A stretch of DNA of 58,220 bases from a virus. The translations under genes were made by a program, and so were the position numbers. The stretch spans positions 1-58,220 of the IMG/VR virus record IMGVR_UViG_3300042465_002836; one strand, given 5' to 3'. The first letter of the stretch is position 1. The number at the start of each line of letters is the position of its first letter. This document shows, in pieces, positions 41,524 to 50,500 of this stretch. The notes under the pieces are model-generated. The model was not told the origin of the DNA. It was given only the letters and a program-made list of their open reading frames with translations, and made no database searches.

Positions 41524-41967
41524 ATGGTCGTGCCGTACCCCGAACCAACCGACAAGTGGGACCAGAGATTCCTGGCCCTCGCCCAGCACTTCGCCGCTTG
41601 GTCCAAAGACCCCTCAACCAAGGTCGGGGCCGTCATCGTGGACAAGCGCCGCCGCATCCTAAGCTCTGGCTACAACGGCTTCCCGGCGGGCATCCCCGAT
41701 GTCGCCCTGGAGCACCGCGACTATAAGTACCCCCGCATCATCCACGCTGAGACAAACGCCCTGCTGTTCGCCACCGCCCCCCTGGTGGGCGCCACGCTGT
41801 ACGTCTGGCCTATGCCGCCCTGCTCGCACTGCGCCGGATCAATCATCCAGGCCGGCATTGAGCGAGTGGTGTCGCCCCCTGCTGGCGAGCGGTGGGAGGA
41901 AAGCTGCCGCATTGGCCTGGAGATGTTTAATCGAGCCGGCATCCGCGTTGAGGAGATCGAGCTATGA
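41524..41967 (+). CDS. dCMP deaminase
   Basis: Protein of 147 residues. SKDPSTKVGAVIVDKRRRIL and GYNGFPAG are typical of deoxycytidylate deaminases; IIHAETNAL supplies the His and proton-relaying Glu, and PCSHCA the two zinc Cys residues. It converts dCMP to dUMP, the substrate of ThyX encoded next (ATGA overlap), so the two form a dTTP-supply pair. The leader AAAGATATGAC fits the phage's usual pattern. Confidence 0.85.
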   Translation: MVVPYPEPTDKWDQRFLALAQHFAAWSKDPSTKVGAVIVDKRRRILSSGYNGFPAGIPDVALEHRDYKYPRIIHAETNALLFATAPLVGATLYVWPMPPCSHCAGSIIQAGIERVVSPPAGERWEESCRIGLEMFNRAGIRVEEIEL

Positions 41968-42608
41968 TCGTTCACTCGTTCCCCACGCTCGACGATGACC
42001 TGACGGTGGTCAACGCCGCCCGGGCATCGTTCGGCAAGGAGAAGGCCGTCTTCGACGAGGCGGACGCCAAGCTGATCCGCTATCTCGCCAAGCACCAGCA
42101 CATCATGCCGTTCGCCCATCCGCACATCCGGTTTAGGATCAGCGCACCGATCTTTGTGGCCCGCCAGCTTGCCAAGCATCAGGTCGGCGGCGTCTGGTCT
42201 GAGGAGAGCCGCCGGTATGTGGATGATGAGCCGACCGTCCATACGCCTGACCAGTGGCGAGGCAGGGCCGACAACGTGAAGCAGGGGTCTGGCGGGCCGC
42301 TTGATGATGGCGATACATACATCTGCAACCGCGCGTACAACGCGGCAGTGGGCATTGCCACGGAGGCTTATTACACGTTGCTGGAGCATGGCGTTGCCCC
42401 TGAGATGGCCCGGGGCGTGCTGCCGCTGGCATCCATGACAACGTGGATCTGGACTGGAAGCCTGCTGTTCTTCTCCCGGGTCTGCAAGCTGCGCCTCGAC
42501 GCCCACGCCCAGGCGGAAACCCGCGAGGTCGCGGAGAAGATCGCATATGAGTGCGCCAAGGTGTTCCCTGTGTCTTGGGCAGCCCTGATGGCCGCCGGTA
42601 AGGAGTGA
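41964..42608 (+). CDS. thyX: Flavin-dependent thymidylate synthase
   Basis: Protein of 214 residues that methylates dUMP to dTMP using folate and reduced flavin. HIMPFAHPHIRFRISAPIFV and ARQLAKHQVGGVWSEESRRY carry the ThyX core; the second string stands for the RHRxxSxNxxSxR motif but with KHQ in place of RHR and one extra residue before WSEES. The C-terminal LPLASMTTWIWTGSLLFFSR is also typical. A 40-base copy of the 3' end of this gene is found again at 43460. Confidence 0.85.
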   Translation: MIVHSFPTLDDDLTVVNAARASFGKEKAVFDEADAKLIRYLAKHQHIMPFAHPHIRFRISAPIFVARQLAKHQVGGVWSEESRRYVDDEPTVHTPDQWRGRADNVKQGSGGPLDDGDTYICNRAYNAAVGIATEAYYTLLEHGVAPEMARGVLPLASMTTWIWTGSLLFFSRVCKLRLDAHAQAETREVAEKIAYECAKVFPVSWAALMAAGKE

Positions 42609-42611
42609 GTG

Positions 42612-43448
42612 ATGAGCCCGTACCGGATTGAAGGGCCAGCGTTGATTTCATTTAGCGGAGGGCGCACCAGCGGCTATATGCTCAAGCAAATGATAGATGC
42701 GTGGGGCGGCGCGCTGCCTGATGACGTGATCCCCGTCTTTGCAAACACGGGCAAGGAACGGCCTGAGACGCTGGACTTTGTCAGGGACTGTGGTGAGCGG
42801 TGGGGTGTGAAGATTGTCTGGCTGGAGTGGCGTGACGGGCCATCTAAGCAGCGGTTTATTGAGGTTTCGCATGAGGCGGCATCTCGAAACGGCGAGCCGT
42901 TCACCGCCCTCATCGACAAGAAGGGCTACCTTCCTAATCCGGTCACGCGCTTCTGCACGTCAGAACTAAAGATCCGGGTGATGCGCGACTTCGCCATGTC
43001 CCTTGGGTGGACAAATTGGACAAACGTGATCGGCTTAAGGGCTGACGAGCCGCGACGGGTCGCAAAGTCTAGGAATAATAGAGACCGCTGGGACAACGCC
43101 ACCCCGCTTTCCGCTGCTATGGTCACCAAGGCGGATGTCGCAGAGTTCTGGCAAAGTCAGCCCTTTGATCTTGCCCTGGAGAATGTTGGGGGCAAAACGC
43201 CTGCCGGGAATTGCGACCTTTGCTTCCTGAAGGGAGCGGCGACGATCTCTGGCCTGATCGCGCAAGATCCTGCGCTAGCGGACTGGTGGATTGCTACTGA
43301 GGCGGCCAGCCGCGCCAGTCGCGCATCAGGCGGGACTTTCAGGAAAGACCGGCCAAACTACGCTGCGCTCAAGCGGGCTGTCCTCGCCCAGATGCCATTG
43401 GACTTTGGCGACATGGACACGCTTGATGATTGCGCTTGTACTGAATGA
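42612..43448 (+). CDS. PAPS reductase-like adenine nucleotide alpha-hydrolase
   Basis: Protein of 278 residues. LISFSGGRTSGYMLKQMI is the PP-loop (SGGxxS) of the PAPS reductase/ATP pyrophosphatase fold; FANTGKERPETLDFV and VIGLRADEPRRV follow as in the phage branch, and GNCDLCFLKG plus the terminal CACTE add Cys residues that might bind metal. It could act in sulfur transfer or nucleotide modification; the substrate is unknown. It is flanked by thyX and a duplicate of the thyX 3' end, as if inserted there. Confidence 0.75.
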   Translation: MSPYRIEGPALISFSGGRTSGYMLKQMIDAWGGALPDDVIPVFANTGKERPETLDFVRDCGERWGVKIVWLEWRDGPSKQRFIEVSHEAASRNGEPFTALIDKKGYLPNPVTRFCTSELKIRVMRDFAMSLGWTNWTNVIGLRADEPRRVAKSRNNRDRWDNATPLSAAMVTKADVAEFWQSQPFDLALENVGGKTPAGNCDLCFLKGAATISGLIAQDPALADWWIATEAASRASRASGGTFRKDRPNYAALKRAVLAQMPLDFGDMDTLDDCACTE

Positions 43449-43459
43449 ACCACTGATCC

Positions 43460-43506
43460 GCGCCAAGGTCTTCCCTGTGTCTTGGGAAGCCCTGATGGCT
43501 GACTAA
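43460..43506 (+). pseudogene. Duplicated thyX 3' end
   Basis: Bases 43460-43499 match 42553-42592 (the codons for AKVFPVSWAALMA of ThyX) at 38 of 40 positions, in the corresponding reading frame, and reach a stop at 43506. No other ThyX sequence precedes the copy. It is most simply a remnant left when the PAPS reductase-like gene was inserted, or a scar of recombination with a related phage. Confidence 0.7.
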
Positions 43507-43517
43507 CGGAGGTAGAG

Positions 43518-43778
43518 ATGCAAAGCTCAAAGGTCATAACCACGATCCTGATGATCGTTGTCACCATGCTAGCCATAGTGGTCGGCAGCGTTGTGTTCGT
43601 GATGCTAGTCGCTCTGTTTGATGAGCGCGTCAACAACGACGAGATCTTCAAATTGATCGGCCCAGCATTCAATATGATCGTCGGCGCATTCGTTGGCTTG
43701 TTGGGCGGCATCAGCATCAGCCGTCCCCGCAAAGACCCTGATGGGGGTTCGTCTAATGGTAGTGATAGCGGCCTTTGA
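43518..43778 (+). CDS. Two-span membrane protein overlapping a tRNA gene
   Basis: Protein of 86 residues with hydrophobic helices at about residues 6-32 (VITTILMIVVTMLAIVVGSV) and 47-64 (IGPAFNMIVGAFVGLLGGIS), then a polar tail. The last 37 bases lie in the 5' half of the tRNA-Gln gene, and the stop codon uses bases of the anticodon arm (TGA within CTTTGAA). A GGAGGTAGAG site precedes the start. It may be a holin-like or superinfection protein; no family is recognised. Confidence 0.6.
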   Translation: MQSSKVITTILMIVVTMLAIVVGSVVFVMLVALFDERVNNDEIFKLIGPAFNMIVGAFVGLLGGISISRPRKDPDGGSSNGSDSGL

Positions 43779-43816
43779 AGCCGAAGATCGGGGTTCGAGT
43801 CCCTGACCCCCAGCCA
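43742..43816 (+). tRNA. tRNA-Gln (TTG), CCA encoded
   Basis: Acceptor TGGGGGT (43742-43748) pairs with ACCCCCA; discriminator G and CCA follow. D-arm GTC...GAT, anticodon arm GCGGC-CTTTGAA-GCCGA with anticodon TTG at 43775-43777 (outer G-A mismatch), T-arm CGGGG-TTCGAGT-CCCTG. The TGGGG...CCCCAGCCA ends are typical of glutamine tRNAs. It overlaps the 3' end of the membrane-protein gene. Confidence 0.9.
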
Positions 43817-43845
43817 GCTATAACCCCATATAACCGGGTATAAAT

Positions 43846-44073
43846 ATGCATACTCTACAGCAGTTGAACCCGCCGATACCGATGGAGACGCCCAGGGGCA
43901 AGGCACTGGCGCACATGGTCATTGACTACGGGCCAGAGTTTGACTTGCTCTGGGTGTGCTTTGATGACGCAACGGGAGAGTGCTGGACGTGGGCAAACAG
44001 CCTGATCCGAGCACAGAAGAACATCACGATGGGCAGGCATACCGGCCCCAGAGAGGAGAGCAAACATGGCTGA
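43846..44073 (+). CDS. Hypothetical phage protein
   Basis: Protein of 75 residues (MHTLQQLNPPIPMETPRGKA, then LLWVCFDDATGECWTWANSL). This P-I-P-x-x-T-P-x-G...W-x-V/F...GECW-W pattern is a common small phage type of unknown function. The leader CCATATAACCGGGTATAAAT has no clear ribosome-binding site. It overlaps the next gene by eight bases. Confidence 0.55.
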   Translation: MHTLQQLNPPIPMETPRGKALAHMVIDYGPEFDLLWVCFDDATGECWTWANSLIRAQKNITMGRHTGPREESKHG

Positions 44074-44149
44074 TCTTGCCCTGCTGATGATCGGATGTGT
44101 TACAATACTGGCTATCGCCTATATGGCGACAAGCACTGGAAGGAAATGA
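44066..44149 (+). CDS. 27-residue membrane peptide
   Basis: MADLALLMIGCVTILAIAYM followed by ATSTGRK: one hydrophobic helix with a basic tail. GAGAGGAGAGC precedes the ATG. It overlaps the previous gene and is one base from the next start. Very short, so its coding status rests on the ribosome-binding site, the tight spacing and the membrane-helix composition. Confidence 0.4.
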   Translation: MADLALLMIGCVTILAIAYMATSTGRK

Positions 44150-44150
44150 T

Positions 44151-44387
44151 ATGGACGATACGCTTATCATCTGCACGCTGATCGCCGCCGTGGCCTACAG
44201 CATCAAGGACATGATCCCAAGCCACTACGAGATGTTCCACCGGGCGCGGGCCAAGGACGTGGCGGACATCAGGGACGAGCTTAACCACCTCGACAAGCTG
44301 TTCTCCGAACACAACCTCCGCATCTACGGGCTGGAAGAGAAGGCTGGCATGTACAAGGCAGCAGCAAACGAGGTCCGCCATGACTGA
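44151..44387 (+). CDS. Membrane-anchored helical protein
   Basis: Protein of 78 residues: MDDTLIICTLIAAVAYSIKD is a membrane anchor, followed by a charged helix (VADIRDELNHLDKLFSEHNL). AAGGAAATGAT precedes the ATG. It overlaps the next gene by eight bases. Layout resembles the 81-residue protein of the lysis cassette, but the sequences are not obviously related. Confidence 0.5.
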   Translation: MDDTLIICTLIAAVAYSIKDMIPSHYEMFHRARAKDVADIRDELNHLDKLFSEHNLRIYGLEEKAGMYKAAANEVRHD

Positions 44388-44571
44388 TGCAGAGAAGACC
44401 GCCGAGATCCACCGCAAAATGGCTGAGATCGTCGCCGAGGCCCACCGGCTGGCTGCCGAGAGCGAGGCCATCTTCAGCGAGATGCAGAAGGTTGACCCGG
44501 TCGCCTACCTCGACGCGCTGCGGACGCCTCCTGCCGCCCCGCTGCGCCTGATTCAAGGAGGCAAGCGATGA
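44380..44571 (+). CDS. Small coiled-coil protein
   Basis: Protein of 63 residues: a long charged helix (KTAEIHRKMAEIVAEAHRLA) then a proline-containing tail (LRTPPAAPLRLIQGGKR). Overlaps its neighbours by eight and four bases. Not recognised. Confidence 0.5.
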   Translation: MTDAEKTAEIHRKMAEIVAEAHRLAAESEAIFSEMQKVDPVAYLDALRTPPAAPLRLIQGGKR

Positions 44572-44810
44572 CCGACCACGGCCACTGCCCCGCCTGCAAC
44601 GCCGACATGAACGGCGGCTCCATCTGGCAGACCATGCTGGAACAGAGCAACGGCGATGAGGCCGAGGCCGACCGCAAGGCAGCGATGTACGGGGCGACCC
44701 GTACGTCAGGCCGTTGGGGCAAGGCAATGGCCCTGTATGACGTGCGCTTGGACAGGACCGAGCACTACCTGTGCCCGTACTGCGAACATGTTTGGAAGAG
44801 GAAGGACTGA
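44568..44810 (+). CDS. Zinc-ribbon-like protein
   Basis: Protein of 80 residues with CPACNADM near the N terminus and CPYCEHVW near the C terminus, two Cys pairs that could bind one zinc, with a helix between. Joined to its neighbours by ATGA and TGATG overlaps. A transcription or nucleic-acid role is possible; not recognised. Confidence 0.55.
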   Translation: MTDHGHCPACNADMNGGSIWQTMLEQSNGDEAEADRKAAMYGATRTSGRWGKAMALYDVRLDRTEHYLCPYCEHVWKRKD

Positions 44811-45121
44811 TGGATGATATCGTGGAGAGGATCAAGGACGCCGCCTGCCCAGCAAACACAGGGTGCATGTCAATCAAGACGTGCGTCTGTGATGTTATGG
44901 GCGAGGCTGCAGATTGCATTGAGGAACTGCGTGAGCAGTTGGATCATGAGAAGTATGTCCTGAAGGAAACGCAGGAAGGCTGGGAACTTCTGCACACACA
45001 GAACAAGCGGCTGAGGGAGCGTATCGCTGAACTGGACGGTTTCATCAAGACCATTGAGGAGCAGATCGTTGCGCTTGAGGAAGACAACCGGAGGCTGAGG
45101 GTGGAGGCTGGATACGACTGA
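44810..45121 (+). CDS. Coiled-coil protein before portal
   Basis: Protein of 103 residues from the ATG at 44810. The first 35 residues contain five Cys (CPANTGCMSIKTCVCD), the rest is a long coiled coil (ELREQLDHEKYVLKETQEGW; later KTIEEQIVALEEDNRRLRVE). Last gene of the early/middle cluster; a 96-base gap to the portal gene follows. Not recognised. Confidence 0.5.
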   Translation: MDDIVERIKDAACPANTGCMSIKTCVCDVMGEAADCIEELREQLDHEKYVLKETQEGWELLHTQNKRLRERIAELDGFIKTIEEQIVALEEDNRRLRVEAGYD

Positions 45122-45159
45122 TCGCCAAGAAAAGGGTGTAGACGGGCCTGAATAGACAA

Positions 45160-45194
45160 GTACATTCCAACAGGAACAAGATGTGGTAATCTTT
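45160..45194 (+). promoter_or_regulatory. Possible late promoter (extended -10) before portal
   Basis: TGG-TAATCT (45184-45192) reads as an extended -10 element within GGTAATCTTT, the same string as the leftward early promoter. No convincing -35 is present 16-18 bases upstream. It would start the main virion operon and might depend on an activator. Confidence 0.35.
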
Positions 45195-45217
45195 CGTCAC
45201 CCAGAAGGGGGACCAAG

Positions 45218-47548
45218 ATGGCACTTACACCAGGCCTTAGCGCCAATATTCGCCAGCCTATGCAGGCGCTGGATGATGTCGAGCCTCCTGCCGATGTCAT
45301 TATTGATGATACTGATGACGCAGAGGATGCTGCTGGCGGTGATCGCCCGGAGTACAATAGCCGCGGCGAAGTCCTCCGCATTGAACATGAAGACGGATCG
45401 GTCACCATCAGCCTGGATGGCCGGTCGCTGGTGGATGGCCCAGAGCGCCCCAACCTGGACTGGTTCGACAATCTGGTCGATGAGATTGACGATCTTGAAC
45501 TGAACCGAATTTCCGATGATCTTTTGCGCGGCATCCGCGACGATCTGGACAGCCGCAAGGACTGGGTCGAGGATCGAGCCAATGGCATCAAGCTGCTGGG
45601 CCTCAAGCTGGAGGTTCCGTCCCTGGGCGGCGCCGTGGATGGCGCGCCGGTCGAGGGCATGAGCCGGGTCCGCCACCCGCTCCTGCTGGAGGCCGTCCTG
45701 CGCTTCCAGGCTAACGCCCGGTCTGAGCTTCTGCCGGCAGATGGCCCGGTGAAGGTCCGGGTCAACGGCTCTTCTAGCGGCCCCAGCGACAACGTCTTGG
45801 CCGAGGCGCTTGAGGCTGACCTCAACCACTACCTGACCAGCGTGGCAAGCGAGTATTACCCTGACACTGACCGGATGCTCCTCATGCTCGGCTTCGGCGG
45901 CACGGGCTTTAAGAAGGTCTATTTCTGCCCCCTGCGCGAGCGTCCGGTGTCTGAGACGGTTGATGCTGATGACCTGATCGTCAACAACGCCGCCACTGAC
46001 CTGACTAACGCCAAGCGCATCACCCACCGCTCATATATGCGGCCCTCGACCGTCAAGCGGCTCCAGATCCTCGGGGTTTACCGTGACGTTGAGCTTGAGG
46101 CCCCGAAGTCATCTGACCTGGATAGCGTCCAGCGCGAGCAGCGTGCGGTTGAGGGCCTTGACACTGAGAGCTTCCGCCCCGAGGACCGGGACCGGGAAAT
46201 CTATGAATGCTACTGCGAACTAAACCTCCAGGGCTTTGAGCACAAGTGGAAGGGCAAGGTAACGGGGCTTGAGGTTCCGTACCGCGTGACCATTGATGCC
46301 TCTTCCAAGAAGATCCTGAGCATCGCCCGCAACTACGACGAGGAGACGGCCAAGCTGCCTGAGCCCCGGCCCAATTTCGTTAAGTTCACCTTTGTCCCTG
46401 GCTTTGGCTTCTACGACTTGGGCCTGCTGCACATCCTCGGCAACACGACCAACGCCATCACGGCGGCCTGGCGCGAGCTTCTGGATGCCGGCATGTATAG
46501 CAACTTCCCGGGCTTCCTGATGGCTGACACCGGGGCCAGGCAGAACACCAACATCTTTCGGGTGCCTCCGGGCGGCGGCGCGCTGGTCAAGACGGGCGGG
46601 ATGCCAATCTCCCAGGCCATTATGCCCCTGCCGTACAAGGAGCCGTCTGCGGCCCTGATGTCCTTGGTGGACAACATTGCCCAGACCGGCATGAGGGTCG
46701 GCGGCACCAGCGAGGCCCAGGTCGGCGAGGGTCGGGCAGACGCCCCGGTCGGCACCACGCTGGCGATGATCGACCAGGCAACCAAGGTCATGAACGCCGT
46801 CCACAAGCGCCTGCATTCCGCCCAGGCCGAAGAGTTCCGGCTGCTGTGCCGCACCTTCCAAGAGCACCCTGAGAGCTTCTGGCAGCGCAACCGCCGCCCG
46901 TCCTACAAGTGGGACGAGCAGAAGTTCCTGACAGCCCTGGATGACTACGACCTGACGCCCCAGGCTGATCCGAACACCGCCTCGCACACTCAGCGGATCA
47001 TGAAGGTCATGGCCCTGAAGCAGCTTCAGGCGGCCAACCCCAACCTCTATGACGCCGTGGCAATCGACACTGCGGCCCTCCAGGCCATTGGGTGGAACAA
47101 CCCTGAGCAGTTCATGACGCCGCAGAACCTGAACCAGCCGTCGCCCGAAGTGATGAAGGGGATTGCTGACGCCCAAGCCAAGCAGCAGGAGGTCATGTCC
47201 AAGATCGCCGAGACCAACGCCAAGACTGAGGATATGAGGGCTCGCACGGCGCTCGACACGGCCAGGTTCCAAGCGGAGAAACAAGAGGCAGGGCACGGTG
47301 ACCAGCACAAGACCCAGCTTGAGATCGCCCGCCTCCAGATGGACGGCAAGAAGCTCCAGATCGAGGAAGACGCCCAGCTATCCAGCGAGCGTCTGGAACT
47401 GGTGGACCTGGCCCAGAGCCTCGCGGTCCATCCTGAGAGCGCCCAGCTTGTCGCGCCCCTGATGCGGCCCCTGATGGAGGCTGTGCAGGGCAAAAGCACC
47501 AACGTAGCCCAGCAGAGAGGCGGTCTGGTCCCGCCCGGAGGCCAGTAA
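45218..47548 (+). CDS. Portal protein, P22-type
   Basis: Protein of 776 residues forming the twelve-part DNA gate at one capsid vertex. RVRHPLLLEAVLRFQANARS and TDRMLLMLGFGGTGFKKVYF in the N-terminal third, GLLHILGNTTNAITAAWREL in the middle and ALMSLVDNIAQTGMRVGGTS fit large P22-like portals. The C-terminal 150 residues form a long Gln/Glu/Ala-rich helical barrel-like segment (residues about 640-740). It opens the virion module and its stop overlaps the polyvalent gene start (TAATG). Confidence 0.82.
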   Translation: MALTPGLSANIRQPMQALDDVEPPADVIIDDTDDAEDAAGGDRPEYNSRGEVLRIEHEDGSVTISLDGRSLVDGPERPNLDWFDNLVDEIDDLELNRISDDLLRGIRDDLDSRKDWVEDRANGIKLLGLKLEVPSLGGAVDGAPVEGMSRVRHPLLLEAVLRFQANARSELLPADGPVKVRVNGSSSGPSDNVLAEALEADLNHYLTSVASEYYPDTDRMLLMLGFGGTGFKKVYFCPLRERPVSETVDADDLIVNNAATDLTNAKRITHRSYMRPSTVKRLQILGVYRDVELEAPKSSDLDSVQREQRAVEGLDTESFRPEDRDREIYECYCELNLQGFEHKWKGKVTGLEVPYRVTIDASSKKILSIARNYDEETAKLPEPRPNFVKFTFVPGFGFYDLGLLHILGNTTNAITAAWRELLDAGMYSNFPGFLMADTGARQNTNIFRVPPGGGALVKTGGMPISQAIMPLPYKEPSAALMSLVDNIAQTGMRVGGTSEAQVGEGRADAPVGTTLAMIDQATKVMNAVHKRLHSAQAEEFRLLCRTFQEHPESFWQRNRRPSYKWDEQKFLTALDDYDLTPQADPNTASHTQRIMKVMALKQLQAANPNLYDAVAIDTAALQAIGWNNPEQFMTPQNLNQPSPEVMKGIADAQAKQQEVMSKIAETNAKTEDMRARTALDTARFQAEKQEAGHGDQHKTQLEIARLQMDGKKLQIEEDAQLSSERLELVDLAQSLAVHPESAQLVAPLMRPLMEAVQGKSTNVAQQRGGLVPPGGQ

Positions 47549-50500
47549 TGGACAAGGAAGCCCGCCGCGCATTGCTGGTTGCCAAGAACCTACTGCCAGA
47601 GCGTCCGGTAGAGGCCCACCCAGCGTTTTCTTCCTATTTTGCCCGCAGAGGCGCGTCTTCTCCTGATGAGTACGGCGGCCCCAGCGACAGCCGCCTAAAG
47701 GTCTGGGCCAACCGTCCTGATCCCATCACCCGGGCGGATCACATCCTCGACGGGAACACCGTCACCACCCCCGAGGACGAGGTGCTGCGGTTCCCAACAC
47801 GGGAACACGCCGTTGACTACATCGACAGCATGGTCGGGCATTGGCCTAGGTACTCCAAGGGCGGCAGTGCGGGCCTGTCTAAATGGCTGGGGGCCAGTAA
47901 AGTTGTTGATGAGGCCGGCAAGCCGTTGGTGGCTTATAAGGCCATGCGCGGCACCGTCCCTCGCATGAATTCAGAAACAGGCCTGACGCACGTTGCTCTT
48001 GATCCAGACGTGGCAAAGGAATTTTCCAACGGGGGCAAAAGGCCTGTCCATCAAGTTCATGTGATGGCAGAGAACCCTTTTGACTTCCGCAATTCAGAAC
48101 ACATCAAATGGCTTGTAGGCGAGGTCAAGAAGAACCCAGATATCCTCAAGCAGTTTAATGCTTACAACATGACGGGGCCGGATGATTTTGAGGCTGATGA
48201 AAGGTTCCTCACAGGCGCGCTAAAGGATGGCGCCTATCAAGCATATGAAACGCCGGTCATTACAAATTTGATACGGAACAAAGGTCATGACGGGATATAC
48301 ATGACTGAAGAGGGCGAGCGGCATAGACAGCCGAACCTAGGCCTCTTTCGCCCTCATCAAATCAAATCCGCTACTGACAATAACGGCAATTACGACCCGA
48401 CAGACCCCGACATCACCAAGGCCCGTGGCGGCAGCATCCACCCAGCCACCCAGATCCCCGGCGTTCACATCAGCGAGCGCATCCACGGCAAGCCTATCTT
48501 CACCGAGGAGCGGATCGGCAAGGAGGGCGGCGGCCTTCTGACGGGCAAAGACCAGACGCAGGATGATGAGGGCATCATCGCATACCAAGGCGGCCCCCAT
48601 AGCGTAGGCCCCGAGGGATACAGCAACGACAAGATTGGGACGGGGGAGGGCGCACAAGTCTACGGCCATGGGCACTACTTTGCCGAGGCCGAGCCGGTTG
48701 CGCGGGAATACAGAAACAAGTTGTCGGCGGGGATCATTAAGTCCAAGACCGGAGCGTCTTGGGACAAAACGCAATCGTATTTAATGCCTAAAGAAATGGC
48801 TAGTGTTCTTCCCGAGCATTTAAGGGAAAACACCGGAGTTCTGTATCCCGTTGATTTTGGCCTTAATCAAATTCGTGATGGCATGTCAGTTGACGATGCC
48901 ATTTCTTCAATGCGGCATAACTATTCTCACTTCAATCCAGAACACGTTGACGCAGCCGAGAGCGTGCTTCGTCATCACGCCCCAGAAGTTGAGTCTCGCG
49001 GGCACATGCACCAAGTCCTGATTAAAGGGAAGCCCGAGCATTTCCTTGATTGGGATGCCTTGCTGGACGAGCAGTCGCCGCACGTTATGAAGGCTCTGGA
49101 GGCCCAAGAATGGTGGCCCGGTATGCGAGATGCTGCCGAAGATCGAGCGTTCAACCGGGGTCAAAACCCGATTGGCGGCGACCTCATGAGGGAATTGCAC
49201 GTTGATTGGGAGAAGCCCGAGGCCGCTGAGATGTTGGCCCGTGCAGGCATTCGGGGCATCCGTTTCCTAGACCAAGTCAGCCGCAAGAAAGGCGAGGGCA
49301 CCCGCAACTACGTTGTCTTCGACCCCAAGCACATCGACATCCAGCGCCGGTACGCCCGTGGCGGCATGGCATACGGTGATGGCGGCTCAACGCCCGATGC
49401 TGGCGTCCAGAAGGCCCTCGACCTCACCCGCGACCTGAACCCGCAGGGGCTATACTCCCACGCCGCAGAGGCCGCCCTAGCGTCCCCCCAGGCCAAGGGT
49501 CCGCTGCCGCAGATGCTGGCAAGCCTCAAGGGCGTGAAGCCGGATGAGCTGAAATACTCTGGCGTCCAGCAGGCGTTTGCTGGCCAGCCCAAGGTGACCC
49601 GCGATGAATTGGCCCAGCACTTTCAAAAGGGGCTGCCAGACATCCAAGAGACAAGTTTTGATGATCAGGGTGGAATAGCGCGCGAAACAAAGTACGGGCA
49701 ATACACAATCCCGGGCGGCAAAAATTACCGCGAAGTATTACTGCATCTTCCTAGTGAACAAAGCAAAATAAAGAAGCGGTATTCTGTCCGCACTTTTCTT
49801 CCAACCCAACACGATAATTTAGAAGAAGCACGACAAGCTCACGACAATATAATGGGGATTAGGGGGGAGCGCCCTGATCTTCAGGAAAGAATGGACGAAT
49901 TTCCAAACGACATTGTTGATAACAATCCTAGGCATCTGTATGGGCAGGAGAACTTCCGCCATTCTCATTGGCCGGTGCCTAATGTGTTTGCCCATATTCG
50001 TTTCAAAGATCGCACTGGCCCGAACGGGGAGAAGATCCTTCACGTTGAGGAAGTCCAGAGTGACTGGGGGCAGCACGCCCGCAAGGCCGGCACATACGAT
50101 CCAGCGAAGCCATTTGAGGTGTTTGAAACGACATCAGGCAAAGTCTTGTCAAGCCATGCGTCTGAAGAAGAGGCCCAAGCTGAATCGGCAAAGCACCGTT
50201 CTGCTGGCCAAGAAGGTGTTGATTATGGACACGTCATGGATAAGTCGCGGGACCAAAGGCCCGCCCCTGACGCCCCTTACATTGGCAACACCCAGAACTG
50301 GACCGACCTTGCTCTGAAGCGCGTGCTTTATGAAGCGGCGGCGGGCGGCTATGACAAAATCATCTGGACGCCCGGCGCGGAGCAGGCCAAACGATACTCG
50401 CTTAGTAATCACGTTGATGAACTTCGCTACACCAAAAATGGCGATGGAACGTACAATGTAATTCCGTTTAAAGAGCAACGGGCGTTAAACAATATTAAAC

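Noticed and set aside
41964-42608. thyX as a pseudogene because of its changed motif and duplicated tail
   Set aside because: The frame is intact at normal length, coupled to dCMP deaminase, and other core segments are conserved; the duplicate is only 40 bases.
43189-43203. Third copy of the GGGGCAAAACGCC operator string inside the PAPS reductase-like gene
   Set aside because: It lacks the last C of the dyad, lies in the middle of a coding region without a promoter, and one such near-match is expected to occur by coincidence in GC-rich code.
46220-47308. Long open frame on the minus strand opposite the portal gene (362 codons)
   Set aside because: It lies antisense to a well-supported portal gene, lacks a ribosome-binding site, and its Leu/Val/Gly/Arg-rich content is what the complement of GC-rich codons yields.
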